Positions 45,949 to 54,300 are shown, counted from the first letter of the stretch. The stretch: DNA of 64,000 bases from Dyadobacter sp. NIV53 (GCF_019711195.1 NZ_CP081299.1:7412501-7476500); one strand, 5' to 3'. Numbers and translations are program-made. Notes: a model not told the origin generated them from the letters alone.

Positions 45949-46634
45949 AGACGTCGGAAGTGCAGTGCCGGCGACTAGCTGTATGATTATCAAATAATGT
46001 TATTATAATTCTCAAATTCAGTTGGTGTGGAGTGCAAAATTATAATTGCAGCAATTCTATTATATAAGACATCAGAAAAAAACAAAATCAGAGTTTTCCG
46101 TACAAAATCGTCCAGGCCCCATATATATAAAAGTGTATTGTTCTAAATCGAAATTGACCAAATCCGATTAGAAATTTGATCTTTCAGTGATGCCGCTGGG
46201 ATGCGAACCGGGCGGCGTACCGTCCAGGTCCCATACATTAAAAGTGTATTGCTCTAAATCAAAAAAGACCAAATCCGATTAGGAATTTGGTCTTTCAGTG
46301 ATCCCGCTGGGATTCAAACCGGGCGGCGTACCGTCCAGGCCCCATACATTAAAAAGTATATTGCTCTAAATCAAAAAAGACCAAATCCGGTTAGGAATTT
46401 GATCTTTCAGTGATCCCTCTGGGATTCGAACCGGGCGGCGTACCGTCCAGGCCCCATACATTAAAAAGCGTATTGCTGTAAATCAAAAAAGACCAAATCC
46501 GGTTAGGAATTTGATCTTTCAGTGATACCGCTGGGATTCGAACCGGGCGGCGTACCGTCCAGGCCCCATACATTAAAAAGTGTATTGCTCTAAATCAAAA
46601 AAGACCAAATCAGGTTAGGAATTTGATCTTTCAG

Positions 46635-46722
46635 TGGTACCGCTGGGATACGAACCGGGCGGCGTGCCGTCCAGGACCCATACATTAAAAGTGTATTGCT
46701 CTACCAGCTGAGCTACGGAATC
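46635..46722 (-). pseudogene. tRNA-Lys(TTT)-like gene with 15-nt T-arm insertion
   Basis: Full-length tRNA-Lys copy of 88 nt: 5' half identical to the intact genes, TTT anticodon kept, but the 15-nt insert splits the T stem and two acceptor pairs are lost (3' strand CGGTACC against GATTCCG). Unlikely to be a working tRNA. It is the only array unit with the 5' half. Confidence 0.75.
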
Positions 46723-46816
46723 GTTATTCGATTTTATTTTGAAACTGCTCGATTCCAGTTTTGCCCGTTATGAGCATTTAATCATGAATATGAAGATCGT
46801 TCATTTTTATGACTTG
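46723..46816 (-). repeat. 94-bp tRNA leader/spacer, copy 1
   Basis: Equals the spacer at 47335-47428 at 90 of 94 bases. It stands upstream (minus strand) of the tRNA-like copy at 46635-46722, as its twin stands before the second intact tRNA-Lys. Shows that a whole block was duplicated. Confidence 0.85.
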
Positions 46817-47220
46817 TGATCCCGCTGGGATACGAACCGGGCGGCGTACCGTCCAGGCCCCATACAGTAAAAGTGTATTGTTCTAAATCAAAAAAGACCA
46901 AATCCGGTTAGAAATTTGATCTTTCAGTGATGCCGCTGGGATACGAACCGGGCGGCGTACCGTCCAGGCCCCATACATTAAAAGCGTATTGCTCTAAATC
47001 AAAAAAGACCAAATCCGGTTAGGAATTTGGTCTTTCAGTGATCCCGCTGGGATTCGAACCGGGCGGCGTACCGTCCAGGCCCCATACATTAAAAAGTATA
47101 TTGCTCTAAATCAAAAAAGACCAAATCCGATTAGGAATTTGATCTTTCAGTGATGCCGCTGGGATACGAACCGGGCGGCGTACCGTCCAGGCCCCATACA
47201 TTAAAAGCGTATTGCTCTAA

Positions 47221-47259
47221 ATCAAAAAAGACCAAATCCGGTTAGGAATTTGATCTTTC
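47221..47259 (-). terminator. Terminator hairpin downstream of the second tRNA-Lys
   Basis: On the minus strand, AAAGATCAAATTCC pairs with GGATTTGGTCTTT (one T-G wobble) around a short loop, followed by T6. It begins three bases past the tRNA, so it is probably the natural terminator of the tRNA pair. The same hairpin is repeated in every array unit. Confidence 0.7.
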
Positions 47260-47261
47260 AG

Positions 47262-47334
47262 TGATCCCGCTGGGATTCGAACCCAGGACCCATACATTAA
47301 AAGTGTATTGCTCTACCAGCTGAGCTACGGAATC
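47262..47334 (-). tRNA. tRNA-Lys(TTT), second copy
   Basis: A 73-nt cloverleaf: acceptor GATTCCG/CGGGATC (one T-G), D arm GTAGCTCAGCTGGTAGAGC, anticodon stem ATACA/TGTAT with loop CTTTTAA (anticodon TTT), T arm CTGGG-TTCGAAT-CCCAG. CCA is not encoded. A terminator hairpin and the chimeric array follow directly. Confidence 0.95.
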
Positions 47335-47428
47335 GTTATTCGATTTTATTTTGAAACTGCTCGATTCCAGTTTTGCCCGTTATGAGCATTTAATCATGAA
47401 CATGAAGATCCTTCATTATTACGACTTG
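47335..47428 (-). repeat. 94-bp tRNA leader/spacer, copy 2
   Basis: Lies between the two intact tRNA-Lys genes and is 96% identical to 46723-46816. It has no obvious promoter box, so the two tRNAs are probably one transcript. Confidence 0.85.
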
Positions 47429-47501
47429 TGATCCCGCTGGGATTCGAACCCAGGACCCATACATTAAAAGTGTATTGCTCTACCAGCTGAGCTACGGAAT
47501 C
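47429..47501 (-). tRNA. tRNA-Lys(TTT), first copy
   Basis: Same 73-nt sequence as the copy at 47262-47334: anticodon TTT in loop CTTTTAA, complete acceptor, D, anticodon and T arms, no encoded CCA. First gene of the tRNA-Lys transcript; no terminator separates it from the second copy. Confidence 0.95.
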
Positions 47502-47676
47502 ATTTATTTTATTTCAATCCAAATTTTGACTCCATACACTGAAACAATTCAACTTGCGGTAAATGCTTTCTGGTTGTATGACTCAACTAAACGAGTTAAT
47601 GAATCATTTTAATTTGTTGGATTAGCCGGGGCGTTTTCCGTAATTGCGATGCAAAAGTAGAATTCTTAAAAGTAAA

Positions 47677-48411
47677 ATGCAAGCCCTGTACAAGAAATAC
47701 CTGTCATTTTTGATTTTAGCATGCACCATTTTGGGGTCAGGAACCGTAGTTTCTGCTGACCTAAAAGAGTTAAAAGCTGCTGATTCTCTGTTCGCTATGG
47801 CGAAGTATACCGAGGCGGAAACGCTGTATAAAAAAAATTATAAAGAGGACGAAAAAAATAATGAATACCTGCTTTTGAAGCTTGCTTTTCTTTCTGAGAA
47901 GACGAATAATTATACAAACTGCCTGTATTACCTGAATAAATTGGCTCTCATAAATCCTTCCAGGCGTTTATTTGAAAAAATGGATAATTTGGCAGTTGAA
48001 CAAAATCTAAGTGGCTATGACTTTGACGATTATAATTATTTTATAATTTTTTACAGAAGATATGGTGAGTACATTCCAATATTGCTTCTAACTTTGGGGT
48101 CATATATCGTTTTCATCATGGTTTTGAAAACGAGGAGAAAAGAACCAATTTTACAATTTCACAAGATTTCAACGATTGTTTATCTTGTAGTCCTGCTTGG
48201 TGTTGTTAACATTCCCTCTCTTTATAAAACCGGTATTATTGTTAATGATAATACTTTTCTGAGAGAGGAGCCATCATCTGCTTCAAACGTAGTGGAAATG
48301 GTTAGAAAAGGACACAAGCTTACAATCTTTGGATCGGTGGATCATTGGGACAGGGTTATCTGGAATAACCGGATCGTTTACATTCGCAAAAATGATCTGT
48401 GGACAATCTGA
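47677..48411 (+). CDS. Membrane protein with TPR-like and SH3-like domains
   Basis: A 244-residue protein: signal peptide (SFLILACTILGSGTVVSA), a helical repeat part (KYTEAETLYKKNYKEDEKN, YTNCLYYLNKLALINPS), two membrane segments (residues about 130-185) and a C-terminal bacterial SH3-like domain (NDNTFLREEPSSASNVVEMV, GHKLTIFGSVDHW). This is the plan of BatE-type TPR-SH3 proteins, but no bat genes are adjacent. ATG 47677 is chosen over TTG 47644. Confidence 0.7.
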   Translation: MQALYKKYLSFLILACTILGSGTVVSADLKELKAADSLFAMAKYTEAETLYKKNYKEDEKNNEYLLLKLAFLSEKTNNYTNCLYYLNKLALINPSRRLFEKMDNLAVEQNLSGYDFDDYNYFIIFYRRYGEYIPILLLTLGSYIVFIMVLKTRRKEPILQFHKISTIVYLVVLLGVVNIPSLYKTGIIVNDNTFLREEPSSASNVVEMVRKGHKLTIFGSVDHWDRVIWNNRIVYIRKNDLWTI

Positions 48412-48495
48412 TAATGGTGATTCTGGTATCATTTTTGTATCGTGACAAGTTTATGTGTATATTTAAGAGTTAACTTTTTTTAAAATTAAAGATGT

Positions 48496-48963
48496 ATGAA
48501 AAAGCCAATGAAACGTTTTTTACTATTTATGACAGGTATTGCTATGTTTGGTATGATGTCCTCTTGCAAGGAAGAAGGCCCTCATGAAGATAACATAGTT
48601 AAATTTTCAGCCACAATTAATAGTGCACCAACTGTTCCCAAATCCGTTTCTGCCGCTCAGGGATCTGGAGCTTTTGAATACAATAAGACTACCAAGGAAT
48701 TAAGTTATAATATTTCCTACAAGGATATTACACCTGCTACTGTGACAATTAATTTTGCTAATCCGGGTTACGAAAGAGGAGCAATACTATTCACACTTGC
48801 TGGCCCGACCGCCACACAGGTTGTTGGGAAAGCAAATCAACCTTTAACCGCCGAACAACAGGCTTGGTTGATACAGGGATTATTTTACGTAAATATTACT
48901 ACTGCGCAAAATATATATGGCGAAATTCGCGGACAAATTCTTCCGGATAAAATAAGTTACTAA
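48496..48963 (+). CDS. CHRD-domain lipoprotein
   Basis: A 155-residue lipoprotein (MFGMMSSC lipobox) with one CHRD (chordin-like) domain: VKFSATINSAPTVP, GSGAFEYNKTTKELSYNISY and the close WLIQGLFYVNITTAQNIYGE with IRGQI. Domain function unknown; usually exported and beta-rich. Followed by a strong bidirectional terminator. Confidence 0.85.
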   Translation: MKKPMKRFLLFMTGIAMFGMMSSCKEEGPHEDNIVKFSATINSAPTVPKSVSAAQGSGAFEYNKTTKELSYNISYKDITPATVTINFANPGYERGAILFTLAGPTATQVVGKANQPLTAEQQAWLIQGLFYVNITTAQNIYGEIRGQILPDKISY

Positions 48964-48977
48964 TTGCAGATTGAAAT

Positions 48978-49036
48978 AAATGACAACAATAATGGCCTGT
49001 CGGAAATTAACCGGCAGGCCATTATTGTTGTCATTT
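48978..49036. terminator. Bidirectional terminator between convergent genes
   Basis: A 22-bp perfect stem (48978-48999 with 49015-49036) that extends by four more pairs to a 7-nt loop; A-run on one side and T-run on the other. It serves the CHRD gene and the helicase gene. Confidence 0.88.
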
Positions 49037-49040
49037 ACCA

Positions 49041-50273
49041 CTATTTCTTCTTTTTCTTTTTTCCTGCTTCATAACTTTCAACTTCTTTCATCAGTGCATT
49101 AAGATCACTGGAGGTGTCACTGGTAAAGTCAAGCGTTTCGGAATAATCAGTAACACTTATTTTAACAACTTCAATTGGCTGGCCAAGGTACTCCTGAATT
49201 TCTTCCAATACCGGCTTTTCTTCAGGACTACAAAACGAAACAGCTAATCCTTTCTGTGTACCCCGACCGGTACGACCTACACGGTGTACATAATTTTCTG
49301 CTTGTTCCGGAAGATCGTAGTTAATTACATAGTCTACGTTCGCAATGTCAATGCCTCTGGCGCTCACATCCGTTGCGATCATTACTTTTACCGTCCCTTG
49401 TTTAAACTGATTCAGGGCTTCGGTGCGATCTGCCTGGTCTTTGTCACCATGGATGGTCAGACTTTTGATTTCCATGCGTTCCAGCGCGTTAAACACGCGT
49501 TCTGCACGGACTTTCGTGCGCACAAAAACAAGAATTTTACTTTCCGGGTTTTCTTTAACTATTCTTTCCAGAAAAAAACGTTTATCATCCATGCCGATAT
49601 AGGCTACCGAATGCGTAATGTTTCTGGCTACTTTATCATTGGGAGAAACCTGGATTCGGATCGCATTTCTGACCAGAGAGTAGGCCAGTTTTTTGATCTT
49701 TTCATTGATCGTAGCAGAGAAAAACAGGGTTTGGCGATTTTTTGGCAGAAATTTTATTAGATCCTGAATATCCTTAATAAAACCCAGATCAAGCATATGA
49801 TCGGCTTCATCCAGAATCAATACTTCTATTTTGTTTAGCTTGATATGTCCCTGGCTTACAAGATCAAACATTCGGCCAGGTGTGGAAATTAATACATCTA
49901 TCCCTTTTTCCAGTTGTGCAATCTGCGGGCCTTGTTCTACTCCGCCAAATACGCTGAAAGCTTTTACTTTGGTATATTGTCCTATTTTGTCAAATACTTC
50001 TGTGATTTGTATGGCCAGTTCCCTGGTTGGCACCATTACAATACATTTAATGCCTTCCGGCCGGCTCGAAGCTTTTTGATTGTGTAACCTGTCTATAACC
50101 GGAATTGCAAATGCAGCTGTTTTTCCTGTTCCTGTTTGTGCAATGGCCAGTACGTCTTCGCCTTTCATAATTGCAGGAATCGCCTTAAACTGTATATCAG
50201 TCGGACGCTTAAATCCTGCTTTTTCTAAGCTCCTCTTTATTTCAGGAGCAATATGGTAATCCTCAAATTTCAT
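49041..50273 (-). CDS. rhlE: DEAD-box RNA helicase, RhlE type
   Basis: A 410-residue helicase with all core motifs: Q motif GFKRPTDIQFKAIP, I AQTGTGKT, Ia PTRELA, II LDEAD, III SAT, IV VFVRT, V ATDVSARGID, VI HRVGRTGR. The short Lys-rich tail (GKKKKKK) is common in RhlE-group proteins. It remodels RNA duplexes in ribosome assembly and decay. ATG 50273 gives the usual start MKFEDYHIAPEIKRSLEKAG. The gene is alone. Confidence 0.92.
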   Translation of the reverse strand: MKFEDYHIAPEIKRSLEKAGFKRPTDIQFKAIPAIMKGEDVLAIAQTGTGKTAAFAIPVIDRLHNQKASSRPEGIKCIVMVPTRELAIQITEVFDKIGQYTKVKAFSVFGGVEQGPQIAQLEKGIDVLISTPGRMFDLVSQGHIKLNKIEVLILDEADHMLDLGFIKDIQDLIKFLPKNRQTLFFSATINEKIKKLAYSLVRNAIRIQVSPNDKVARNITHSVAYIGMDDKRFFLERIVKENPESKILVFVRTKVRAERVFNALERMEIKSLTIHGDKDQADRTEALNQFKQGTVKVMIATDVSARGIDIANVDYVINYDLPEQAENYVHRVGRTGRGTQKGLAVSFCSPEEKPVLEEIQEYLGQPIEVVKISVTDYSETLDFTSDTSSDLNALMKEVESYEAGKKKKKK

Positions 50274-50476
50274 AATAATGGATTGATCAAGCAGCCCGGG
50301 TTTCGGACTGCTTCAGGTAATATGCCACAAAGATACATTCGTTATTGCAGTTTCACTGAATTTGAAATAATTACCCGTTACCAGAATGCCTTTAGATGAA
50401 TCTATTAAATAGAAAATCCTGAACCGGGTTTCATTGAAAACACGATTCAGGAGATTTTATAATAACAAAAGATTGA

Positions 50477-50770
50477 CTAACCTTCATAAAACCGCAGCCG
50501 GTTTTTCAAAGAGTTGATCTGCTCATTCATTTGTTCCTGCCGTTCCAGCAGTAATTGTATTACTTCTATACCTTCAAGATTAATATTCAGATCGTCATAC
50601 AAACGAATAATGCGTTCAATTTTTTGTAAATGTGGAATATGTATAAACTCGGTTTCCTGTATTACAATCGTGTCAATCAGCCCGATTTCCATTAGAGATT
50701 CAACAAATGAATATTCTACGTTGTAATAAGTACAAAATTTATCTGTTGGTAACAATTTATCAGTTTCCAT
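50477..50770 (-). CDS. cbpM: Chaperone modulator CbpM-like protein
   Basis: A 97-residue MerR-HTH-like protein: FCTYYNVEYSFVESLMEIGLI, HIPHLQKIERIIRLYDDLNINLEGI, then a helical tail RQEQMNEQINSLKNRLRFYE. CbpM binds the J domain of CbpA and inhibits it. It follows the dnaJ-like gene by 12 nt, exactly the cbpA-cbpM order. Confidence 0.85.
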   Translation of the reverse strand: METDKLLPTDKFCTYYNVEYSFVESLMEIGLIDTIVIQETEFIHIPHLQKIERIIRLYDDLNINLEGIEVIQLLLERQEQMNEQINSLKNRLRFYEG

Positions 50771-50782
50771 ACCTTTTACGGA

Positions 50783-51664
50783 TTAAGATTGGGATAATTC
50801 TGTAAACAACTCTTTCTGTCTTTCAGTTAATTGAGTAGGGATTTTGACATTAAAAGTTACATAAAGGTCACCGAAGTGGCCTTCATTTTTGTATACCGGA
50901 AAACCTTTTCCTTTCAGCCTCACCACAGTACCATTTTGAGTTTCCGGTTTTACAGGCAATTTTACTTTTCCGCTTAAAGTATCAATCACCAGTTCTCCGC
51001 CAAGGACAGCAGTATACAAATCCACGTCTTCTTTAATATGAATATCATTTCCGGAACGTCGGAATTTTTCGTCATTTGTTATGGTAAAAGTGATATATAA
51101 ATCCCCGTTAGGGCCACCGTTTGAACCTGGTCCGCCATGACTGGCAATTTTAATTGTCTGTCCGTTTTCAATGCCGGCAGGAATTGTGATCCGTATATTT
51201 TTCCCGTTTACGGTTAGGGTTTTCTTATTGGTTTCATAAGCTTCTCTCAGGTTCAGATTTACTTCTGCTTTATAATCCTGCCCTTTAAATTTTACCTGGC
51301 GCCCTCCGCCACCAAAACCTGAAGATGAACCGAACATAGATTCAAAAAAATCCGAAAAGCCGCCGCTATCTTCCCCGCCATATCTAGAACCTGCCTGAGA
51401 TCTGGCGCGTGATTGTTGTGCTCTTTCGTATTCTTCACCATGCTGCCAGTCTTTACCATACTGGTCATATTTTTTACGTTTATCAGGATCGCTTAGTACT
51501 TCATTCGCTTCATTGAGCTGCTGAAATTTCTTTTCCGCTTCTTTATCGTTAGGATTGAGGTCCGGGTGATATTTTCTGGCGAGTTTGCGGTAAGCATTTT
51601 TGATATCTTTTTCTGAGGCTTTTTTGTCAAGTCCCAGAATTTGGTAATAATCAACGAAAGGCAT
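50783..51664 (-). CDS. cbpA: CbpA-like DnaJ-domain cochaperone
   Basis: A 293-residue cochaperone: J domain with the HPD triad (KYHPDLNP), then a Gly/Phe-rich region (GFSDFFESMFGSSSGFGGGG) and two C-terminal substrate-binding domains (ITIPAGIENGQTIKIAS, VDLYTAVLGGELVI). It lacks the Cys-rich zinc domain, so it is type II (CbpA). It stimulates DnaK. First gene of the cbpA-cbpM operon. Confidence 0.92.
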   Translation of the reverse strand: MPFVDYYQILGLDKKASEKDIKNAYRKLARKYHPDLNPNDKEAEKKFQQLNEANEVLSDPDKRKKYDQYGKDWQHGEEYERAQQSRARSQAGSRYGGEDSGGFSDFFESMFGSSSGFGGGGRQVKFKGQDYKAEVNLNLREAYETNKKTLTVNGKNIRITIPAGIENGQTIKIASHGGPGSNGGPNGDLYITFTITNDEKFRRSGNDIHIKEDVDLYTAVLGGELVIDTLSGKVKLPVKPETQNGTVVRLKGKGFPVYKNEGHFGDLYVTFNVKIPTQLTERQKELFTELSQS

Positions 51665-51729
51665 AATTAACTAAAAGTTGAGTGATGAAGAATAGTTTGC
51701 ATCCTGTTATTTATTCTAAAATTAGAAAA

Positions 51730-51951
51730 CTATTTTGTTTCAATCATCCGAATGTATAGATCTTCTACCTTTTTACGTGCCCATGGTGTTTTTCTCAAAA
51801 ATTTGAGGCTGGATTTAACACTGGGTTCAAACTGAAAACTATTAATGTTAACAAGCTGTCCCATTTGTTCCCAGCCATAATAATCAACCAGTTCATTAAG
51901 AATTGCTTCCAGTGTTTTTCCATGAAGCGGGTTGTTGCGTTGGCTTTCCAT
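51730..51951 (-). CDS. VF530 family protein (DUF2132)
   Basis: A 73-residue all-helical protein: NPLHGKTLEAILNELVDYYGWEQM, then LGQLVNINSF-like core and SSLKFLRKTPWARKKVEDLYI. This matches the VF530 family, thought to bind DNA; its job is unknown. 65 nt upstream of the cbpA gene, possibly separate. Confidence 0.85.
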   Translation of the reverse strand: MESQRNNPLHGKTLEAILNELVDYYGWEQMGQLVNINSFQFEPSVKSSLKFLRKTPWARKKVEDLYIRMIETK

Positions 51952-52036
51952 TCAAAAAAATTAATAAGTTAAATCAGACTGATTAGAATAAATAATAATT
52001 CTGCTTAGGTAATAGTTCAAAAATATCATAATTGTT

Positions 52037-53038
52037 ATGGATCAGATTAACTGGGGAATTATTGGTTGTGGTAATGTAACAGAAGTAAAAAGCGGCCCTG
52101 CTTTTAATAAAGTGGCCAATTCGCACCTCATTGCAGTGATGCGACGGGATGCCGAAAAAGCAGCCGATTATGCTGAAAGGCATCATGTTCCGAAATGGTA
52201 TGCTGATGTGGACGATCTGATCAATGACCCTGATATTAACGCCATATACATTGCCACACCGCCTGATGTACACGAGGAATACGCGATAAAAGCCATGCGT
52301 GCCGGAAAACCTGTGTATGTGGAAAAACCAATGGCCAGGAACGCAGCAGAATGTGAAAGGATGAATGAGGTAAGCAGGCAAACCGGTGTGCCATTATTTG
52401 TGGCTTATTACAGGCGTTCCCTACCGTATTTTCAGAAATTAAAGGAGCTTTTAGATCAGAGAGTAATTGGTGATGTACGTTTTGTCAATATCTGTTTGCA
52501 ATGGCAGCCTTATGAAGAAGAGGTTGGGGATCATGCCAAACCTCGCTGGCGTGTGGATCCGGAGATTTCAGGCGGCGGACATTTTCATGATCTGGCCTCT
52601 CACCAGTTTGATTTTCTTGAATATGTATTTGGTCCGATAAAAACCGCAACGGGCATTTCCAAAAATCAGGCGGGATTATATACAGCTGATGACATAACTG
52701 TTGCTAATTTCGAATTTGAATCCGGTATCCTGGGTAATGGCAGCTGGTGTTATACAGTCAATAAAGAACAACGGGAAGACAAGGCCCAGATTGTAGGTTC
52801 TAAAGGAAGAATTAATTTCTCATTTTTTGAGAAGTTTGATATTATAGTAGAAACAGAAAAAGGTACCGAAGTTTTCAATATCCCTTATCCGCCACACGTT
52901 CAGCAGCCACTCATTGAGCAGATTGTGAAGGATTTAAGAGGGGAGGAAAAAGCCCTAGTACGGGTGAAACCGGTGCAAAAGCCAATAAGATTCTCGATTG
53001 GATCACACAGAAATAATCAAAAGATGTTTTTTACCTGA
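52037..53038 (+). CDS. Gfo/Idh/MocA oxidoreductase, C-terminus frameshifted
   Basis: A 333-residue NAD(P)-dependent oxidoreductase: WGIIGCGNVTE nucleotide motif, YIATPPDVHEEYAIKAM, the signature EKPMA with its Lys, and SGGGHFHDLASHQFDFLEYVFG. It probably oxidises a sugar or cyclitol. The last 30 residues are atypical; adding one A in the run at 52947-52951 gives SPSTGETGAKANKILDWITQ and stop at 53016, the normal family end. So the annotated end is probably wrong by a one-base loss; catalytic parts are unaffected. Confidence 0.9.
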   Translation: MDQINWGIIGCGNVTEVKSGPAFNKVANSHLIAVMRRDAEKAADYAERHHVPKWYADVDDLINDPDINAIYIATPPDVHEEYAIKAMRAGKPVYVEKPMARNAAECERMNEVSRQTGVPLFVAYYRRSLPYFQKLKELLDQRVIGDVRFVNICLQWQPYEEEVGDHAKPRWRVDPEISGGGHFHDLASHQFDFLEYVFGPIKTATGISKNQAGLYTADDITVANFEFESGILGNGSWCYTVNKEQREDKAQIVGSKGRINFSFFEKFDIIVETEKGTEVFNIPYPPHVQQPLIEQIVKDLRGEEKALVRVKPVQKPIRFSIGSHRNNQKMFFT

Positions 53039-53162
53039 AAATTAAGACATTTGCCAAAGTGAAAATTTGAAATGCAGCAGGAAAAATATAGTTCCTTAGA
53101 TACCAAATTTGAAACTAATTCAGTTATTTTACCAACTTATAACACTTAAAATTTTAATAGTC

Positions 53163-53276
53163 ATGGCAAAAGGTAAAAATCTGGACAAGGGAAGTGCCAA
53201 AAAAGAGCCAGAGAAAAATCTGAAAGAAAAACGTGCGGAGAAAAAATCCAAAAAGGATAGTAAGAAAGAATACTAA
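53163..53276 (+). CDS. Small lysine-rich protein
   Basis: A 37-residue very basic protein (MAKGKNLDKGSAKKEPEKNL, then more Lys/Glu) starting at ATG 53163, right before a terminator. Nearly half its residues are Lys or Glu, so it is disordered; similar tiny proteins occur in Cytophagales. It could be a nucleic-acid-binding or stress protein. Support: clean start, terminator, codon use. Confidence 0.55.
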   Translation: MAKGKNLDKGSAKKEPEKNLKEKRAEKKSKKDSKKEY

Positions 53277-53285
53277 CCATTATTT

Positions 53286-53317
53286 AACGAGCTCTTCCAA
53301 TACCGGAAGAGCTCGTT
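53286..53317. terminator. Bidirectional terminator
   Basis: A 13-bp stem (AACGAGCTCTTCC with GGAAGAGCTCGTT), 6-nt loop, between convergent genes. Confidence 0.82.
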
Positions 53318-53321
53318 ACTT

Positions 53322-53630
53322 TTATTTGGCTTCGCTTTGGTTCTTATATTTTACAAGCCTTTTCCTTGAACGGATAATTTTGGAATATATCTTATTCTTT
53401 TCGTCCTGAGTCAATACTTTATCCGTGCCGGCTTTTTCAATTGCCGACTGAATTATATCCTGCTCTTTTTTTAAGTTTTGATATTCGGGTTCAGTAATTT
53501 TCTGAGACTTGTAAGCAACTTCAATTTCTGTATTAAGCTTTTTCAGATCTGATTTGAAATCCTGTGCAAAAGCGGTATTCATACCAAGCATCAAAATCAA
53601 AGCAGACACATAACGTTTTAATAAATTCAT
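53322..53630 (-). CDS. Small exported helical protein, unknown function
   Basis: A 102-residue protein with a signal peptide (YVSALILMLGMNTAFAQ) and a helical, highly charged mature part (DFKSDLKKLNTEIEVAYKSQ, TQDEKNKIYSKIIRSRKRL). Likely periplasmic. No family recognised. Confidence 0.65.
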   Translation of the reverse strand: MNLLKRYVSALILMLGMNTAFAQDFKSDLKKLNTEIEVAYKSQKITEPEYQNLKKEQDIIQSAIEKAGTDKVLTQDEKNKIYSKIIRSRKRLVKYKNQSEAK

Positions 53631-53655
53631 TTACAATTGGTTGAGTGAAAAATAT

Positions 53656-54300
53656 TTATTCGTAACCTTTTCCTTTTAATTCAAGAGTTGCTTCACTTGT
53701 CAGAACTTCAATAAACGCAGTGTGTGACATTGGCTGGCTGAACATTGGAAAATCATTTTTTAAAGCATTGTCATGCTCTTCCTGACTTAATGTGGCGCAG
53801 CAATCCGTCAGGGTGATCACATTATAGCCTTTATCATAAGCTGTGCGCATTGTAGATTCAACACAGCAATTGGTAAGGTATCCGGCTAAAACTACATTTT
53901 TAATGCCCGTACTACGTAAAATAAAATCAAGATTGGTACTTGCAAATCCGCAAAAACTGCGTTTTCCTTCAATGATGATATCATCTTTTTCAGGTGTCAG
54001 AACTTCTGCAATTTCAGTACCCCAGGTATTTTTCTTAAAAGCACCATTGTCAACTACGCCTTTCATTATCCCATAAGGCGTGCTGGTAACCTCATGATAA
54101 TCAGGTGTAAATGCTATTGGAATATACATTACATGAATTCCGGCTTCACGGGCTGCCTTCACTGTATCTACCGTATTCTGAAGCATATTACTGGAATCCA
54201 TCACACCTTTTACGGCTCCGTGAAATATGCCTCCTTCGGTGGTAAAATCGTTCTGAAACTCTATCAGAACAAGGGCAGTTTCTTTTGGGTTAAGCTCCAT
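53656..54300 (-). CDS. Isochorismatase-like cysteine hydrolase
   Basis: A 214-residue cysteine hydrolase: catalytic Asp in ALVLIEFQNDF, Lys in IIIEGKRSFCGF, and nucleophile Cys in LAGYLTNCCVESTMRTAYDK. Such enzymes cut isochorismate, nicotinamide or N-carbamoyl compounds; substrate here is unknown. ATG 54300 is chosen: the open frame reaches 54588, but that part is not family-like and overlaps the Ada-like gene. Confidence 0.88.
   Translation of the reverse strand: MELNPKETALVLIEFQNDFTTEGGIFHGAVKGVMDSSNMLQNTVDTVKAAREAGIHVMYIPIAFTPDYHEVTSTPYGIMKGVVDNGAFKKNTWGTEIAEVLTPEKDDIIIEGKRSFCGFASTNLDFILRSTGIKNVVLAGYLTNCCVESTMRTAYDKGYNVITLTDCCATLSQEEHDNALKNDFPMFSQPMSHTAFIEVLTSEATLELKGKGYE

Larger units (their letters stand above)
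46088..47261 (-). repeat. Tandem array of tRNA-Lys-derived chimeric cassettes (111-112 bp period)
   Basis: Ten tandem units. Full units start at 46187, 46298, 46410, 46522, 46634, 46816, 46927, 47038 and 47150; a worn unit precedes 46187. On the minus strand each reads: tRNA-Lys from about base 20 (AGAGCAATACACTTTTAATG), a 15-nt insert (GACGGTACGCCGCCC) in the T arm, the tRNA 3' end (TTCGAATCCCAGCGGGATCA), then a hairpin (AAAGACCAAATCC type) with a T6 run. The unit at 46634 keeps the tRNA 5' half. Units lack the acceptor 5' strand and cannot form normal tRNA, but keep the anticodon stem-loop. It is not a CRISPR array: there are no unique spacers. Confidence 0.9.

Noticed and set aside
46391..46573. 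60-residue minus-strand frame inside the tRNA array
   Set aside because: It is a translation of the tandem tRNA repeat and carries no independent coding signal.
46088..47261. CRISPR array
   Set aside because: Units are contiguous copies of one tRNA-derived sequence with no unique spacers, and no cas genes are near.
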